From contig CAKTVW010000011.1 in the NCBI GenBank assembly GCA_934630495.1, positions 1 to 55,166 on the forward strand: a DNA stretch of 55,166 nt. Reading direction: 5' to 3'. The notes below the pieces were generated by a model, which was not told where the DNA came from, ran no database searches, and was given only the letters and a program-made list of their open reading frames with translations. Position numbers and translations under genes: made by a program. Positions within the stretch are counted from its first letter, which is position 1, and every line of letters begins with the position of its first letter. Below are positions 41,419 through 50,742 of this stretch, in pieces. The stretch is from an uncultured Oscillospiraceae bacterium (GTDB taxonomy: Bacteria > Bacillota > Clostridia > Oscillospirales > Oscillospiraceae).

Positions 41419-42753
41419 TTACTGCACGAGCCGATTGAGCCATTCGATATAAGCTTCGGAATTGAGCATCATCGGATAGTTCAAAACGATACAGTCCTTG
41501 ACATTCTGCTGCTTGGCAAACGAAACAAGGTCCAGACTCGGCTTGCCGTCGCGGTTAAATTCGCGCGGGTCGACCACGATCACCTTGCTGTAATGGCTCG
41601 TGAGCCACGGGGCAAAGGCGTTGCCATAGGATTCCTTAAGCAGCATACACACCGGCCCCTTCGCGCTGGTCTCGATGATGGTAATGGGGTGGTCGCCGCC
41701 GAGGAAGCACAGATATTTATTGGAAACGTTTGGCTCGATATAGCAGATCGTTCCTGTCGCGTACTTCTCGCTCAGCGTGGCGTCCGTATAGAAATTCGTG
41801 TTCAGGTCTACGAACGGGCGGTAAAACTCCACCGTATCCGGGTTATTGGCCAGCACGGACGCCTGCGGGAAGCTCGAGAGGTAGTGGTACATGGAGCCGA
41901 GGAAATCGGAATAGCTGCCCGTCTCAAACTTGCTCAGAGGCTCCGCCTTCAGACCGGCCGCCTCGCAGTAAGCCGTATAGGCGTAATACGCGCCGAGCTG
42001 GGTCCAGTGGTGATCCGTGCGGAAATAGATATACTCGTCCTTGTGCGGCTTCAGCTTGGAATAGGCGTCGACGGTAATGACATTGTCGCCCATTTTCTCG
42101 TAGCAGAAGTCGATCATGCCCTTCTGGGATTTATCGCCGGTATGGTAATCCTTCGGCGTGTAAAACTCCGCCGAGTTCGGAACGGCAATGCTGAACGTCC
42201 GCACACCGCTGCCCAGCGCCGTCGCAATGTTCGTCACAGCCTGCGCATAGGTCTCGATCTTATCGTAATTGGCATACGGAATCTCAATGGCACGGTCGTC
42301 GATCAGGATCGCCTGTCCCAGATCCTCAACAACCGCGTCGGGATCGTCTTCCTCCTCCGGCTCAGTCGGCGGCTCCGTCGGCTCGTCGGTCACGTCCGCA
42401 CCCGACGGCGCAGACGACGAGACGGACTGCGGCTCCGTCGGCTTGAGCGCTTCGCCGCCATGGGCCGCGTTGCTGTTCATGTCAATGATGATCTGCACGC
42501 CGTCGCCGCCGGAAAGCGCAGAAAATTTATAGAAGCTGTTGAGCTTTTTCGCGGTATTCTGCAGCGACTCGCTCTTGGGGAAGGCTTCCGAATAGCGGTT
42601 GACACACGCCGTCGCAAATTTTCCGTTCAGAAGTGCGGAAAATGTCAGCTTCGGTTTTTTGACCGTGCTGTCAAGATGAAACAGCCCGTAGCAGCCAACG
42701 CAGAACAACACGACCACGATCAGTCCGCAAAGGACCGTATAGATTCGTTTCAT
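41419..42753 (-). CDS. DHHW-family acylation partner, module 3
   Basis: A 444-residue DHHW protein with an N-terminal helix (YTVLCGLIVVVLFCVGCYGLF). A Pro/Thr/Glu-rich insertion (TDEPTEPPTEPEEEDD) at ~120-140 makes it longer than modules 1 and 2. The motif is YFRTDHHWTQLGAYYAY. The second block reads LLKESYGNAFAPWL, so the Asp found in module 2 (KDSY) is Glu here, which could affect activity. It lies 18 bases after MBOAT 3 and 43 bases before the SGNH lipoprotein gene. Confidence 0.9.
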   Translation of the reverse strand: MKRIYTVLCGLIVVVLFCVGCYGLFHLDSTVKKPKLTFSALLNGKFATACVNRYSEAFPKSESLQNTAKKLNSFYKFSALSGGDGVQIIIDMNSNAAHGGEALKPTEPQSVSSSAPSGADVTDEPTEPPTEPEEEDDPDAVVEDLGQAILIDDRAIEIPYANYDKIETYAQAVTNIATALGSGVRTFSIAVPNSAEFYTPKDYHTGDKSQKGMIDFCYEKMGDNVITVDAYSKLKPHKDEYIYFRTDHHWTQLGAYYAYTAYCEAAGLKAEPLSKFETGSYSDFLGSMYHYLSSFPQASVLANNPDTVEFYRPFVDLNTNFYTDATLSEKYATGTICYIEPNVSNKYLCFLGGDHPITIIETSAKGPVCMLLKESYGNAFAPWLTSHYSKVIVVDPREFNRDGKPSLDLVSFAKQQNVKDCIVLNYPMMLNSEAYIEWLNRLVQ

Positions 42754-42771
42754 AATATCAATCCTCCACCG

Positions 42772-44178
42772 TCAGAAGCCGCCGTAAAGCGACGCCTTGC
42801 TGGCCGAGCCGATCAGCGACGCGGTGCACAGATAGAGCAGCACCGCCGCAAATGCCAGCATTCCGAGCGCATAGACGCACTGCTTCACGGAAATGCGGTC
42901 GCTCTTCTTATTTTGCAGGAAAATGCCGCTCCAGATGAAGCTGCCCCAGCGCGGCAGCACGGAGGAGCCGAGCAGGCACAGGCCCAGCAGCGGAAGCGCG
43001 TTTTTCAGGAGCACGCCGACCGACGCGTTCCAGAAATCGCCCTTTCCGAACATCAGCGCAAAGGTGTTTCCCATCGCGGCCATATCCTCGTTGGCAAAGA
43101 TCACCCAGCCGATCAGCACGAAGAACATGGTAATCAGCAGGCGCACCGCATACGGCAGCCGCTCCAGCTTCGGCATAAGCTGCTTTTCGACAGCCAGAAG
43201 GACAAAGAAATACAGTCCCCAGATCAGATAGTTCCACTTTGCTCCGTGCCAGAGTCCGGTCAAAGCCCAAACGACCAGCAGATTAAGGATCCTGCGCAGC
43301 GTCCCCTTGCGGTTGCCGCCCAGCGGGATATAGACGTAGTCGCGGAAAAAGCTGCCCAGCGTGATATGCCAGCGGCGCCAGAACTCCGTAATAGAGCGCG
43401 AGGTATACGGCAGGTCAAAGTTTTCGGGATAGCGGAAGCCAAAAATTCTTCCCAGTCCGATGGCCATATCCGCGCAGCCGGAAAACTCAAAGTAGATGAA
43501 GAACATATACAGCAGCGCCCCAAGCCACGCGGCCGCGCCGTAGGGCTGTTTTGCCAGCGCTTCATAGCTGCTGAATGCGTAGTCCGCGATCAGGACCTTT
43601 TTCGCCAAGCCCGTTACAAAGCGGACGCCGCCCTGAAATGCGGCGCGGGGATTGGTCCGGCGCTGGTGGAGCTGCATCTGCACCTGTTCATAGCGCACGA
43701 TCGGTCCCGTCGGCATTTTGGGGAACATACAGATAAACAGCAGCAGCTCCGTAAAGCTGTCGGAAGCCTTGCATTTTCCGTGATAGACGTCAACATGGTA
43801 GGACACGAGCTGGAAAGTATAGTAGGAAATGCCGATCGGCGCGACCAAGCCCAGCACACCGCCGCCGTCCGCACCGTGCAGCCCGAAAATACCCAGCAGG
43901 AAGTCAAGATATTTGACCAACACCAGTACGCCGAGATCGATCAGCAGCGGCAAAAGCAGTGTTTTTCTTTCGCCGACGCGAACGCGCCGTCCCAGCAGAT
44001 AGTTGACATACGCCGTGAGCAGCAGCAGAGGGACATAGTATGGCTGCCCCATCGCGTACAGAAGAAGACTTGCGACGATCAAAGCCATGTTCTTCCGCCG
44101 CATTCCGGGGATCAGAAAATAAACCGCCAGGCAGAGCGGCAAAAAAAGATATATAAAATATAAATTTGAAAATTCCAT
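42772..44178 (-). CDS. MBOAT-family O-acyltransferase, module 3
   Basis: A 468-residue polytopic AlgI-like acyltransferase and the first gene of the reverse operon. It shows YAMGQPYYVPLLLLTAYVN, APIGISYYTFQLVSYHVDVYHG, FPKMPTGPIVRYEQV, EFWRRWHITLGSFFRDYVYIPLGG and GLWHGAKWNY with the conserved His. FVTGLAKKVLIADY lies in between. It is clearly a paralogue of modules 1 and 2 but not a recent copy, since the proteins differ throughout. Its upstream region is AT-rich; I could not fix a promoter. Confidence 0.94.
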   Translation of the reverse strand: MEFSNLYFIYLFLPLCLAVYFLIPGMRRKNMALIVASLLLYAMGQPYYVPLLLLTAYVNYLLGRRVRVGERKTLLLPLLIDLGVLVLVKYLDFLLGIFGLHGADGGGVLGLVAPIGISYYTFQLVSYHVDVYHGKCKASDSFTELLLFICMFPKMPTGPIVRYEQVQMQLHQRRTNPRAAFQGGVRFVTGLAKKVLIADYAFSSYEALAKQPYGAAAWLGALLYMFFIYFEFSGCADMAIGLGRIFGFRYPENFDLPYTSRSITEFWRRWHITLGSFFRDYVYIPLGGNRKGTLRRILNLLVVWALTGLWHGAKWNYLIWGLYFFVLLAVEKQLMPKLERLPYAVRLLITMFFVLIGWVIFANEDMAAMGNTFALMFGKGDFWNASVGVLLKNALPLLGLCLLGSSVLPRWGSFIWSGIFLQNKKSDRISVKQCVYALGMLAFAAVLLYLCTASLIGSASKASLYGGF

Positions 44179-44869
44179 AGGCGTTCCTCTTTTCTGACAG
44201 CGATTTTAGGACAGCTCCGTTCCGATCAACAGGTACACCTCGGACGATCTGTTCAAAGCCTTTTCGCTTCGGCAATATTTTATTATCACACAGTCGTTAA
44301 AAATACCATACAGGAATTGCAGCCGTTCTATAAATTATCAGGCCGTTTTCTCCGGCTGTTATGACAGAAGAATTCTGTATCGGAAGCAGTTCGCACGCCT
44401 CGGCGCATCGCTTGTTCATTACTTCGCGACGGCGTCGGAGAGCTGCTCTGTTCCACCCTGCTCACCCTTATTCAATTTACCACAGCCCCCGACATAATTC
44501 AACAAGAAATTTACATAATATCCGAAAGTTTTCTCCGCCGGTCCGCTCGTAACATGCAGCAAATTCAAACGGACCCATGTGATGTGAAACGCCCCTGCGT
44601 TGGTATTTGACCTACGCAGGGGCTTGAGCGTGTCAAAGAACTCTCAGTTATGTCATTCCGATGACGTAGCCGTTGGTGGCTTTGCCGCCTTACGGATACG
44701 GACACTCCGCTTGCCGGTCGGAGCGAAGCGACGTGGGAATCTTATGTAAAATGTTCCGGGTTCGCCGGAGTTTTCCGAAAGTTCAGAAACATTCTGCGAG
44801 ATTGCCACGGCCCCTTACGGGGAAAATGGGAAGGAAATTCGGACAAAAGAGCCGAGAAATAAATGACAA
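44179..44869. other. upstream region with hairpin and degenerate repeat
   Basis: No gene is supported in these ~690 bases. They contain the likely promoter area of the reverse acyltransferase operon (AT-rich, 44265-44345), a strong inverted repeat (44591-44623) and, at about 44645-44860, a degenerate dispersed repeat. That repeat shares GTCATT and CGGAGCGAAGCGACG-type strings with the element at 6092-6201. Confidence 0.5.
44591..44623. terminator. inverted repeat, possible terminator
   Basis: A perfect 10-bp stem (GCCCCTGCGT/ACGCAGGGGC) with a 13-base loop. There is no obvious gene for it to end and no T tract, so it may be part of a repeat. Confidence 0.4.
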
Positions 44870-45655
44870 TCACGCGATGAGAGGCGTGCGGTAGTTGAGG
44901 GAGCTATGCGGACGGAGATAGTTATAATAATGGATATAATAGTCTACCACCATCCGGTAGGTCTCCGGTGTCAGCAAATCAAGCCTTCCCATCTCAACTT
45001 TCATTGATTTCCAAAATGTCTCAATGAAACGATTGTCAATCGGCTTATACGGACGTGACATGCTGTGCGTGATTTTATTTTCCTGCATCATGTCAAAAAA
45101 TGCACGGCTCGTGAATTGCGGGCCCCGGTCGGTCATAATCATATCCGGCCTGCCAAACTCCTGTACCGCCTTCCGTAAGGCGGTAAGCGCCAGCTCTGCG
45201 GTGCAGCACGGAGCCTGTGCGTAGCCGACCAGGATCTTGCGATTCACCGAAATGATGCCGCAGGTATAAATCTTCTTCCTCTGAATCTTCACTTCGGTGA
45301 AATCCATGCTCCATACCTCCAGCCTCGCGCGCTCCTCCGGCTTCAGCTGCGCCCAGACGTTCTCGTGGAGATATCGCTCCGTTGCCTTGCTCGTGTAAAT
45401 ATTTTTGCACCGTTTTCGGCCGTATTTTGCGCATAAGCCCTCGGCCTGCATCACTTTTCTTATCCGATATTCCGATATCCGGACGCCGTTTCGTTCCAGT
45501 ATCCTCTTCAGCATCCGACGTCCGAAGCTGCCGTGATGCTCTATAAAGGCTTCGACAACTGCTTGCCGCTCTTTCCCCTTGATTACCTTGCGGCGGACTC
45601 CGTTCCGCCGCGCATCATACAGACCGGAGCGTGGAATGTTCAATACTCGGCACAC
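44870..45655 (-). CDS. IS3-family transposase OrfB (DDE integrase core)
   Basis: The 261-residue second frame of an IS3-family insertion sequence. HTH_21-like region: HHGSFGRRMLKRIL and ISEYRIRKVMQAEGL. The retroviral-type integrase core has the first Asp in VWSMDFTEVKI, the second in IMTDRGPQFTS and the Glu in NRFIETFWKSMK, 35 residues later, a complete DDE triad. The frame continues upstream of the GTG at 45655 to a run of seven A at about 45735-45742, where -1 frameshifting from OrfA would normally fuse both proteins. OrfA is truncated, so the element is probably dead. Confidence 0.9.
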   Translation of the reverse strand: MCRVLNIPRSGLYDARRNGVRRKVIKGKERQAVVEAFIEHHGSFGRRMLKRILERNGVRISEYRIRKVMQAEGLCAKYGRKRCKNIYTSKATERYLHENVWAQLKPEERARLEVWSMDFTEVKIQRKKIYTCGIISVNRKILVGYAQAPCCTAELALTALRKAVQEFGRPDMIMTDRGPQFTSRAFFDMMQENKITHSMSRPYKPIDNRFIETFWKSMKVEMGRLDLLTPETYRMVVDYYIHYYNYLRPHSSLNYRTPLIA

Positions 45656-45696
45656 TTTGCCTACGGGGTATTCCCGCAGCCGCTCCGCCGCAAACG

Positions 45697-45770
45697 CTAC
45701 TCTTTCTTGTGTCGTTCCGCAAAGTATGCCGTGGCTTTTTTTATGATCCTCGATCTTTCCGAGAGTGATG
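45697..45770 (-). pseudogene. 3' remnant of IS3 OrfA
   Basis: Only the end of OrfA remains: SERSRIIKKATAYFAERHKKE, the C-terminus that follows the leucine zipper in IS3-family OrfA proteins (normally ...ILKKATAYFA). The A7 slippery run lies inside it. The N-terminal helix-turn-helix is missing, and sequence further upstream no longer reads as OrfA, so the element is broken at this end. The exact break point cannot be seen. Confidence 0.65.
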
Positions 45771-45892
45771 TTCGCCTGCTTGTGATCTTCATGCGCGAGA
45801 TCAAAGGGAAAACGGCCGGCTCAGGCGCAGATACGAGCACCGTGATCGCGGAGGTCATCCGTCGGCTCGGCGGAAATATCGACACTCCTTAA
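45743..45892 (+). pseudogene. possible C-terminal fragment of a phage gene
   Basis: A forward frame reads MILDLSESDVRLLVIFMREI and ends IAEVIRRLGGNIDTP. Its composition is protein-like and it precedes a phage tail gene on the same strand. I do not recognise the family. It overlaps the IS3 remnant at its start, so it is probably the tail of a prophage gene cut by the insertion or by a later rearrangement. Confidence 0.35.
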
Positions 45893-45988
45893 TAAAACCG
45901 ACGAGACAGCGCGGGGCGGGGCGTGGGTCCCCCCTCCCCTGCGCCGCCGTCATCTTCATTTTGAGAGAAATCGGCAAGGCGGTGAAGG

Positions 45989-46588
45989 ATGGAAAATTCA
46001 GACTATATAACTTCGAAATTCAAATGTGCAGACGGCTACCTTGCCTGCTCAGACCACGATCTTACCGTCCTGCGAGCGAGCGGTTGGACGCCGTTTCAGA
46101 AAAGGACCGACTATCTGAACATGCTGCGCAAGCGGTTTACAAAGCTTTGCCGTCTTCGATTCCTGAATCCGGATGGCTCCACAGCCTTTTCCGTGGACGC
46201 GAACAGGAACAATCCTCTGAGCCGGACATTTATTTCTTCCGGGAGCTTATCGGTAAACTTACAGAACGGGAACCGACGGAGCGCATCCGTAACGCTTTCC
46301 AATGTGGACGGACGATTTGACTTTGCGTTCAACCGGCTCTGGTTCGGGCAGGAAATCGCGCTCGACGAGGGGATGCTCTTATCAAACGGCGAGGAATACT
46401 ACATCCAGCAAGGCGTTTTTTTAATAAAGGATCCATCATTCAAAATCGAGCCGTCGGAAAAAACGGCGGAGCTTACACTGGTAGACAAGTGGTCATACCT
46501 TGACGGGTCGTTGGGCGGCAACTTGGAAGGGACTTATCAGGTCAAAGTCGACACAAATGTATTTTCCTTCAAAATCAAAAATGGTTGA
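45989..46588 (+). pseudogene. phage tail/structural protein, C-terminally truncated
   Basis: 199 residues that resemble the N-terminal part of large Firmicutes prophage tail-associated proteins: KLCRLRFLNPDGSTAFSVDA, SGSLSVNLQNGNRRSASVTL, LSNVDGRFDFAFNRLWFGQE and KIEPSEKTAELTLVDKWSYL. Such proteins usually run well beyond 400 residues; here the frame stops soon after DTNVFSFKIKNG. It is therefore probably a prophage remnant. A new promoter overlaps its stop codon. Confidence 0.6.
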
Positions 46589-46613
46589 CCTTTGAAGAAG
46601 CGCATGATATAAT
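46585..46613 (+). promoter_or_regulatory. promoter of a candidate small RNA
   Basis: TTGACC (46585-46590), a 17-base spacer and perfect TATAAT (46608-46613). It fires into a short region that contains only a strong hairpin. Confidence 0.65.
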
Positions 46614-46618
46614 ATTTG

Positions 46619-46705
46619 CGCAAGTCTTGCAAAGGTCTTGCGGGTAGCGTAGCGGGTGAAGTTTTGAGAGGCTCAGCCCGATGCGCTACTTCTTTATTTA
46701 CTTTT
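46619..46705 (+). ncRNA. candidate small RNA with long terminal hairpin
   Basis: Behind the promoter lies ~25 bases of single strand (with TCTTGC repeated). A 13-bp stem with one mismatch follows (46644-46656 with 46677-46689), its loop carrying a small TGAG/CTCA hairpin, and then TTCTTTATTTACTTTTT. There is no room for a protein. It ends against the convergent ribbon-helix-helix gene, and the same hairpin may terminate that gene too. It could instead be only the terminator of the old phage operon, but the promoter argues for an RNA. No known class is recognised. Confidence 0.45.
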
Positions 46706-46861
46706 TGCCGACCGAATCCCAAGTTTGAGCAGCTCAAGAAGCGACATCTTTAGTTCTTTTGCATCCCTTTGGATTTCCGCTTTCTCTTCGGAAGTCACTC
46801 GAATAAACAGGCGCTCAGTTTTAGGGTTATCGCTATACGGTCGTCCTTTCTTCGGGGACAT
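46694..46861 (-). CDS. small ribbon-helix-helix (CopG-like) regulator 2
   Basis: A 55-residue basic DNA-binding protein. It begins MSPKKGRPYSDNPKTERLF. The strand IRVTSEEKAEIQ and the two helices around AKELKMSLLELLKLGIRSA give the ribbon-helix-helix pattern. The ATG at 46861 has AAGGAGG 6 bases upstream. It is preceded by a consensus promoter whose -10 box lies inside an inverted repeat, so it very likely represses itself. It is related in layout to the RHH gene just upstream (47044-47229). Such proteins occur in plasmids, phages and toxin-antitoxin loci; no toxin is adjacent. Confidence 0.75.
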   Translation of the reverse strand: MSPKKGRPYSDNPKTERLFIRVTSEEKAEIQRDAKELKMSLLELLKLGIRSAKSK

Positions 46862-46873
46862 CTTGCACCTCCT

Positions 46874-46912
46874 TTATTGTCCGCACATTTATTATAATCG
46901 TGCGCACAATAA
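46874..46912. promoter_or_regulatory. inverted-repeat operator of RHH regulator 2
   Basis: Two 13-base arms (TTATTGTCCGCAC at 46874-46886 and GTGCGCACAATAA at 46900-46912) match as inverted repeats at 12 of 13 positions. They flank the -10 box of the RHH promoter. Confidence 0.7.
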
Positions 46913-46919
46913 ATGTCAA
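46891..46919 (-). promoter_or_regulatory. promoter of RHH regulator 2
   Basis: Full consensus on the minus strand: TTGACA (46919-46914), 17-base spacer, TATAAT (46896-46891). Confidence 0.85.
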
Positions 46920-47043
46920 TCCCTTTTTTTCAAAAACACTTGATTGCAGTTTCCCTTTGTGATAGAATGGATTTATCCAGTCAGGAAACTGCTGGGTTGC
47001 TTGGTGCGTCCACATCTTCTTGGTCGGGGAGTGGGCGCTCCTC

Positions 47044-47229
47044 TTACTTTTCATCGTTGGCAATTTGTTCGCGCACAAGCTGAATCCCTTTTTCAATGAC
47101 GCTCACGCGAGGAATTTGAAGCAAATCCGAACATTCCCGTAGGGTCTGGGCGGTTTCTTCCGAAATGCGGATGTTCATCTTCACGTTTTTGGGGTTTTCA
47201 GCGGGCGGTCTGCCCATTTTCCGAGGCAT
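47044..47229 (-). CDS. small ribbon-helix-helix (CopG-like) regulator 1
   Basis: A 61-residue protein starting MPRKMGRPPAENPKNVKM. The strand MNIRISEETAQTLRE and the helices around LLQIPRVSVIEKGIQLV form a ribbon-helix-helix domain. The GRPPxENP lead resembles the GRPYSDNP lead of regulator 2, so the two are paralogues. GGAGGT stands upstream of the ATG at 47229. The promoter is flanked by direct repeats. It is divergent from the methyltransferase and could control that promoter, which lies 110 bases away; that is inference. Confidence 0.8.
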   Translation of the reverse strand: MPRKMGRPPAENPKNVKMNIRISEETAQTLRECSDLLQIPRVSVIEKGIQLVREQIANDEK

Positions 47230-47253
47230 GTATTCACCTCCGTTCTACTTTTC

Positions 47254-47285
47254 GCCTCTACACATATTATATTGATGCCTCTACA
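47254..47285. promoter_or_regulatory. direct-repeat operator at the RHH regulator 1 promoter
   Basis: GCCTCTACA occurs at 47254-47262 and again at 47277-47285, 23 bases apart (about two helical turns), on both sides of the -10 box. This is a typical layout for cooperative RHH binding. Confidence 0.6.
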
Positions 47286-47294
47286 AAAAGTCAA
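47266..47294 (-). promoter_or_regulatory. promoter of RHH regulator 1
   Basis: On the minus strand TTGACT (47294-47289), a 17-base spacer and perfect TATAAT (47271-47266). Confidence 0.85.
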
Positions 47295-47397
47295 TAGGGT
47301 TTCAAAAAATTTTTTCGTCAATTTTGACAACTTCTATCCGCACAGTTTGTGCAAGATGTAGAAAACAAATTATTGCTGCTGGTGTAAGGATAAAACG

Positions 47398-47426
47398 TTG
47401 ACTTTGCTTCTGATAAAATATATACT
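47398..47426 (+). promoter_or_regulatory. promoter of the methyltransferase-nuclease operon
   Basis: TTGACT (47398-47403), a 17-base spacer and TATACT (47421-47426), 56 bases before the GTG start. Confidence 0.8.
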
Positions 47427-47481
47427 ATGTTACAAGAGCGCATGTCGCGAAATTGCAAAATAGAGAAAGGCGGCAAGCGCC

Positions 47482-49131
<1,650 letters not shown>

Positions 49132-49138
49132 AAACAAA

Positions 49139-50302
49139 ATGAATACCACGCTACGGACAGACATAACCGTTGCGCAAATATGCGAAGGGTTTGTTTACAA
49201 TGAACTGGAGGGGAAAGGACTTTTCGGCCTTGCGGGGAAACTCACGATTCAGCCGGAGTATCAGCGGAATTACATATATGCAGAGGCGAAGAAGGAAGCC
49301 GATGTCATTGACTCTGTATTAAAAGGTTACCCGATAGGGCTTATCTATTTTGTAAAGGTTGCTGAAAATAAATTCGAAGTATTAGATGGGCAGCAGCGTA
49401 TTACGAGTTTAGGTCGCTTTTTGACGGGAAAATTTCCAATCGTGGATAAAGAAGGGCTGCAACATAGTTTTAGCGGTCTGGCGGAGGACTTACAGCGTAA
49501 AATACTTGATACAAAACTGACGATCTACGAGTGCAGTGGAACGGAAAGCGAAATCAAGGAATGGTTTAAGACAATAAACATTGCGGGCGTTCCCCTAAAT
49601 GAACAGGAACTTTTGAACGCTATCTATTCCGGCCCGTTTGTTACGCTCGCGAAAGCGGAGTTTTCAAACAGCAAAAATTCCAATGTTCAGAAGTGGGGCG
49701 CATATATAAAGGGTGACGTAAAACGGCAGGATTATTTGCATACGGCTCTTATGTGGGTCAGCAAGGGAAATATTGACCGATATATGAGCCGCCACCGCCG
49801 CGACACAAACATATTGGAGCTAAAGGCTTACTTTGACAGTGTAATTGACTGGGCTTCGAGTGTGTTCCTTGACACCGAGAAGGAAATGCGCGGTTTGAAC
49901 TGGGGCGATTTGTATGAGCGGTTCCATACAAACGCCTATGACCCGAAGGAAGTGCGCGAGAAATTGAAGTCTCTCTATGCGGATTATTCTGTAAAAAATC
50001 GGAAAGGCATATTTGAGTATATTCTTGGCGGCTGCACCGACGCGCGCCTCCTTGAAATCCGAATCTTTGACGAAAGCACAAAGAAAACGGTTTACGAGCG
50101 GCAAACCGCCGCTGCAAAAGCAACTGGAAAATCAAACTGTCCTCTTTGCGCATTAGGCGCTGACAATAATTCAAAGCGAATTTGGGACCTGAACGAGATG
50201 GACGCCGACCATGTAACAGCATGGAGCAACGGCGGCTCCACCGACATTTCCAACTGCCAAATGCTCTGCAAAACCCACAACCGAGCAAAGGGCAATAAGT
50301 AG
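49139..50302 (+). CDS. DUF262-HNH endonuclease
   Basis: A 387-residue two-domain protein. The N-terminal DUF262/ParB-like domain has IQPEYQRNYIYAEAKKEADV, LIYFVKV and the hallmark DGQQRITSLGRF (residues ~83-94). The C-terminal HNH nuclease carries CPLC, MDADHVTAWSNGG and NCQMLCKTHNRAKGNK, so zinc and metal ligands are complete. DUF262 proteins such as GmrS/D and SspE act in defence against modified or foreign DNA. The gene starts 8 bases after the methyltransferase stop with AGGGAG upstream, so the two should work as a restriction-modification-like pair. The cutting rule is unknown. Confidence 0.88.
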   Translation: MNTTLRTDITVAQICEGFVYNELEGKGLFGLAGKLTIQPEYQRNYIYAEAKKEADVIDSVLKGYPIGLIYFVKVAENKFEVLDGQQRITSLGRFLTGKFPIVDKEGLQHSFSGLAEDLQRKILDTKLTIYECSGTESEIKEWFKTINIAGVPLNEQELLNAIYSGPFVTLAKAEFSNSKNSNVQKWGAYIKGDVKRQDYLHTALMWVSKGNIDRYMSRHRRDTNILELKAYFDSVIDWASSVFLDTEKEMRGLNWGDLYERFHTNAYDPKEVREKLKSLYADYSVKNRKGIFEYILGGCTDARLLEIRIFDESTKKTVYERQTAAAKATGKSNCPLCALGADNNSKRIWDLNEMDADHVTAWSNGGSTDISNCQMLCKTHNRAKGNK

Positions 50303-50347
50303 GGGCTATATGTTGCAGCGCCGTATAGAGTAGAAAGGAGCCGGACT

Positions 50348-50578
50348 ATGAATGATATGCGCAAGGCTAAAATAAAACTGATCGCGGAATCTTTACGAAA
50401 ACTGCAAAAAGAGCTGGAAGCATTGCGTGATGCAGAACAAGCATACGTCGATGCTGTTCCGCTCGATTGGCAAGATTCTGCAAAATATGAAGAGGCTGAG
50501 GAAGCGTTAGACTATCTGAACGAAGCGGCTGAAGAAGTAGAAAACGCCGTAGGGAATCTTGAAATGATTGTGATTTGA
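50348..50578 (+). CDS. small acidic coiled-coil protein
   Basis: A 76-residue acidic helical protein (KLIAESLRKLQKELEALRDA; EEAEEALDYLNEAAEEVENA). No family is recognised. AAAGGAG stands 8 bases before the ATG, and it is followed by a terminator, so it is a real gene and the last of the methyltransferase operon. It lies 46 bases after the nuclease gene. A role as accessory or inhibitor of that pair is possible but unproven. Confidence 0.75.
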   Translation: MNDMRKAKIKLIAESLRKLQKELEALRDAEQAYVDAVPLDWQDSAKYEEAEEALDYLNEAAEEVENAVGNLEMIVI

Positions 50579-50596
50579 TAAGCAATTAACAGAAAT

Positions 50597-50627
50597 GAGC
50601 GGCATCCCGATGTTGGGGATGCCGCTC
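50597..50627 (+). terminator. terminator of the methyltransferase operon
   Basis: A perfect 12-bp stem (GAGCGGCATCCC and its inverse) with a 7-base loop, followed by GTTTCCC. Confidence 0.7.
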
Positions 50628-50679
50628 GTTTCCCGTATAGGCAGCAATTCAAGTGAAATTTTCTCATTCCACACAATTT

Positions 50680-50710
50680 CGTGATAAGATATTGACTTTT
50701 TCTTATCACG
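50680..50710. promoter_or_regulatory. palindromic operator of the toxin-antitoxin operon
   Basis: Perfect 10-base inverted arms, CGTGATAAGA (50680-50689) and TCTTATCACG (50701-50710), with an 11-base centre that covers the -35 box. This is the expected site for autorepression by the antitoxin's helix-turn-helix. Confidence 0.8.
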
Positions 50711-50720
50711 AGCGTATACT
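50692..50720 (+). promoter_or_regulatory. promoter of the toxin-antitoxin operon
   Basis: TTGACT (50692-50697), a 17-base spacer and TATACT (50715-50720), overlapped by the palindromic operator. Confidence 0.85.
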
Positions 50721-50742
50721 ATACTCAGAAAGAGAAACAGAG

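Noticed and set aside
41593..44163. 856-codon open frame antisense to the MBOAT/DHHW genes
   Set aside because: It lies entirely opposite two clear genes, has no family features and no ribosome binding site. GC-rich third positions keep the opposite strand open.
44870..45740. active IS3 element
   Set aside because: The DDE domain is intact, but OrfA lacks its DNA-binding half and I could not find terminal inverted repeats.
46833..47096. 87-codon reverse frame between the two RHH genes
   Set aside because: It overlaps the ends of both RHH genes in another frame and covers their promoter and operator.
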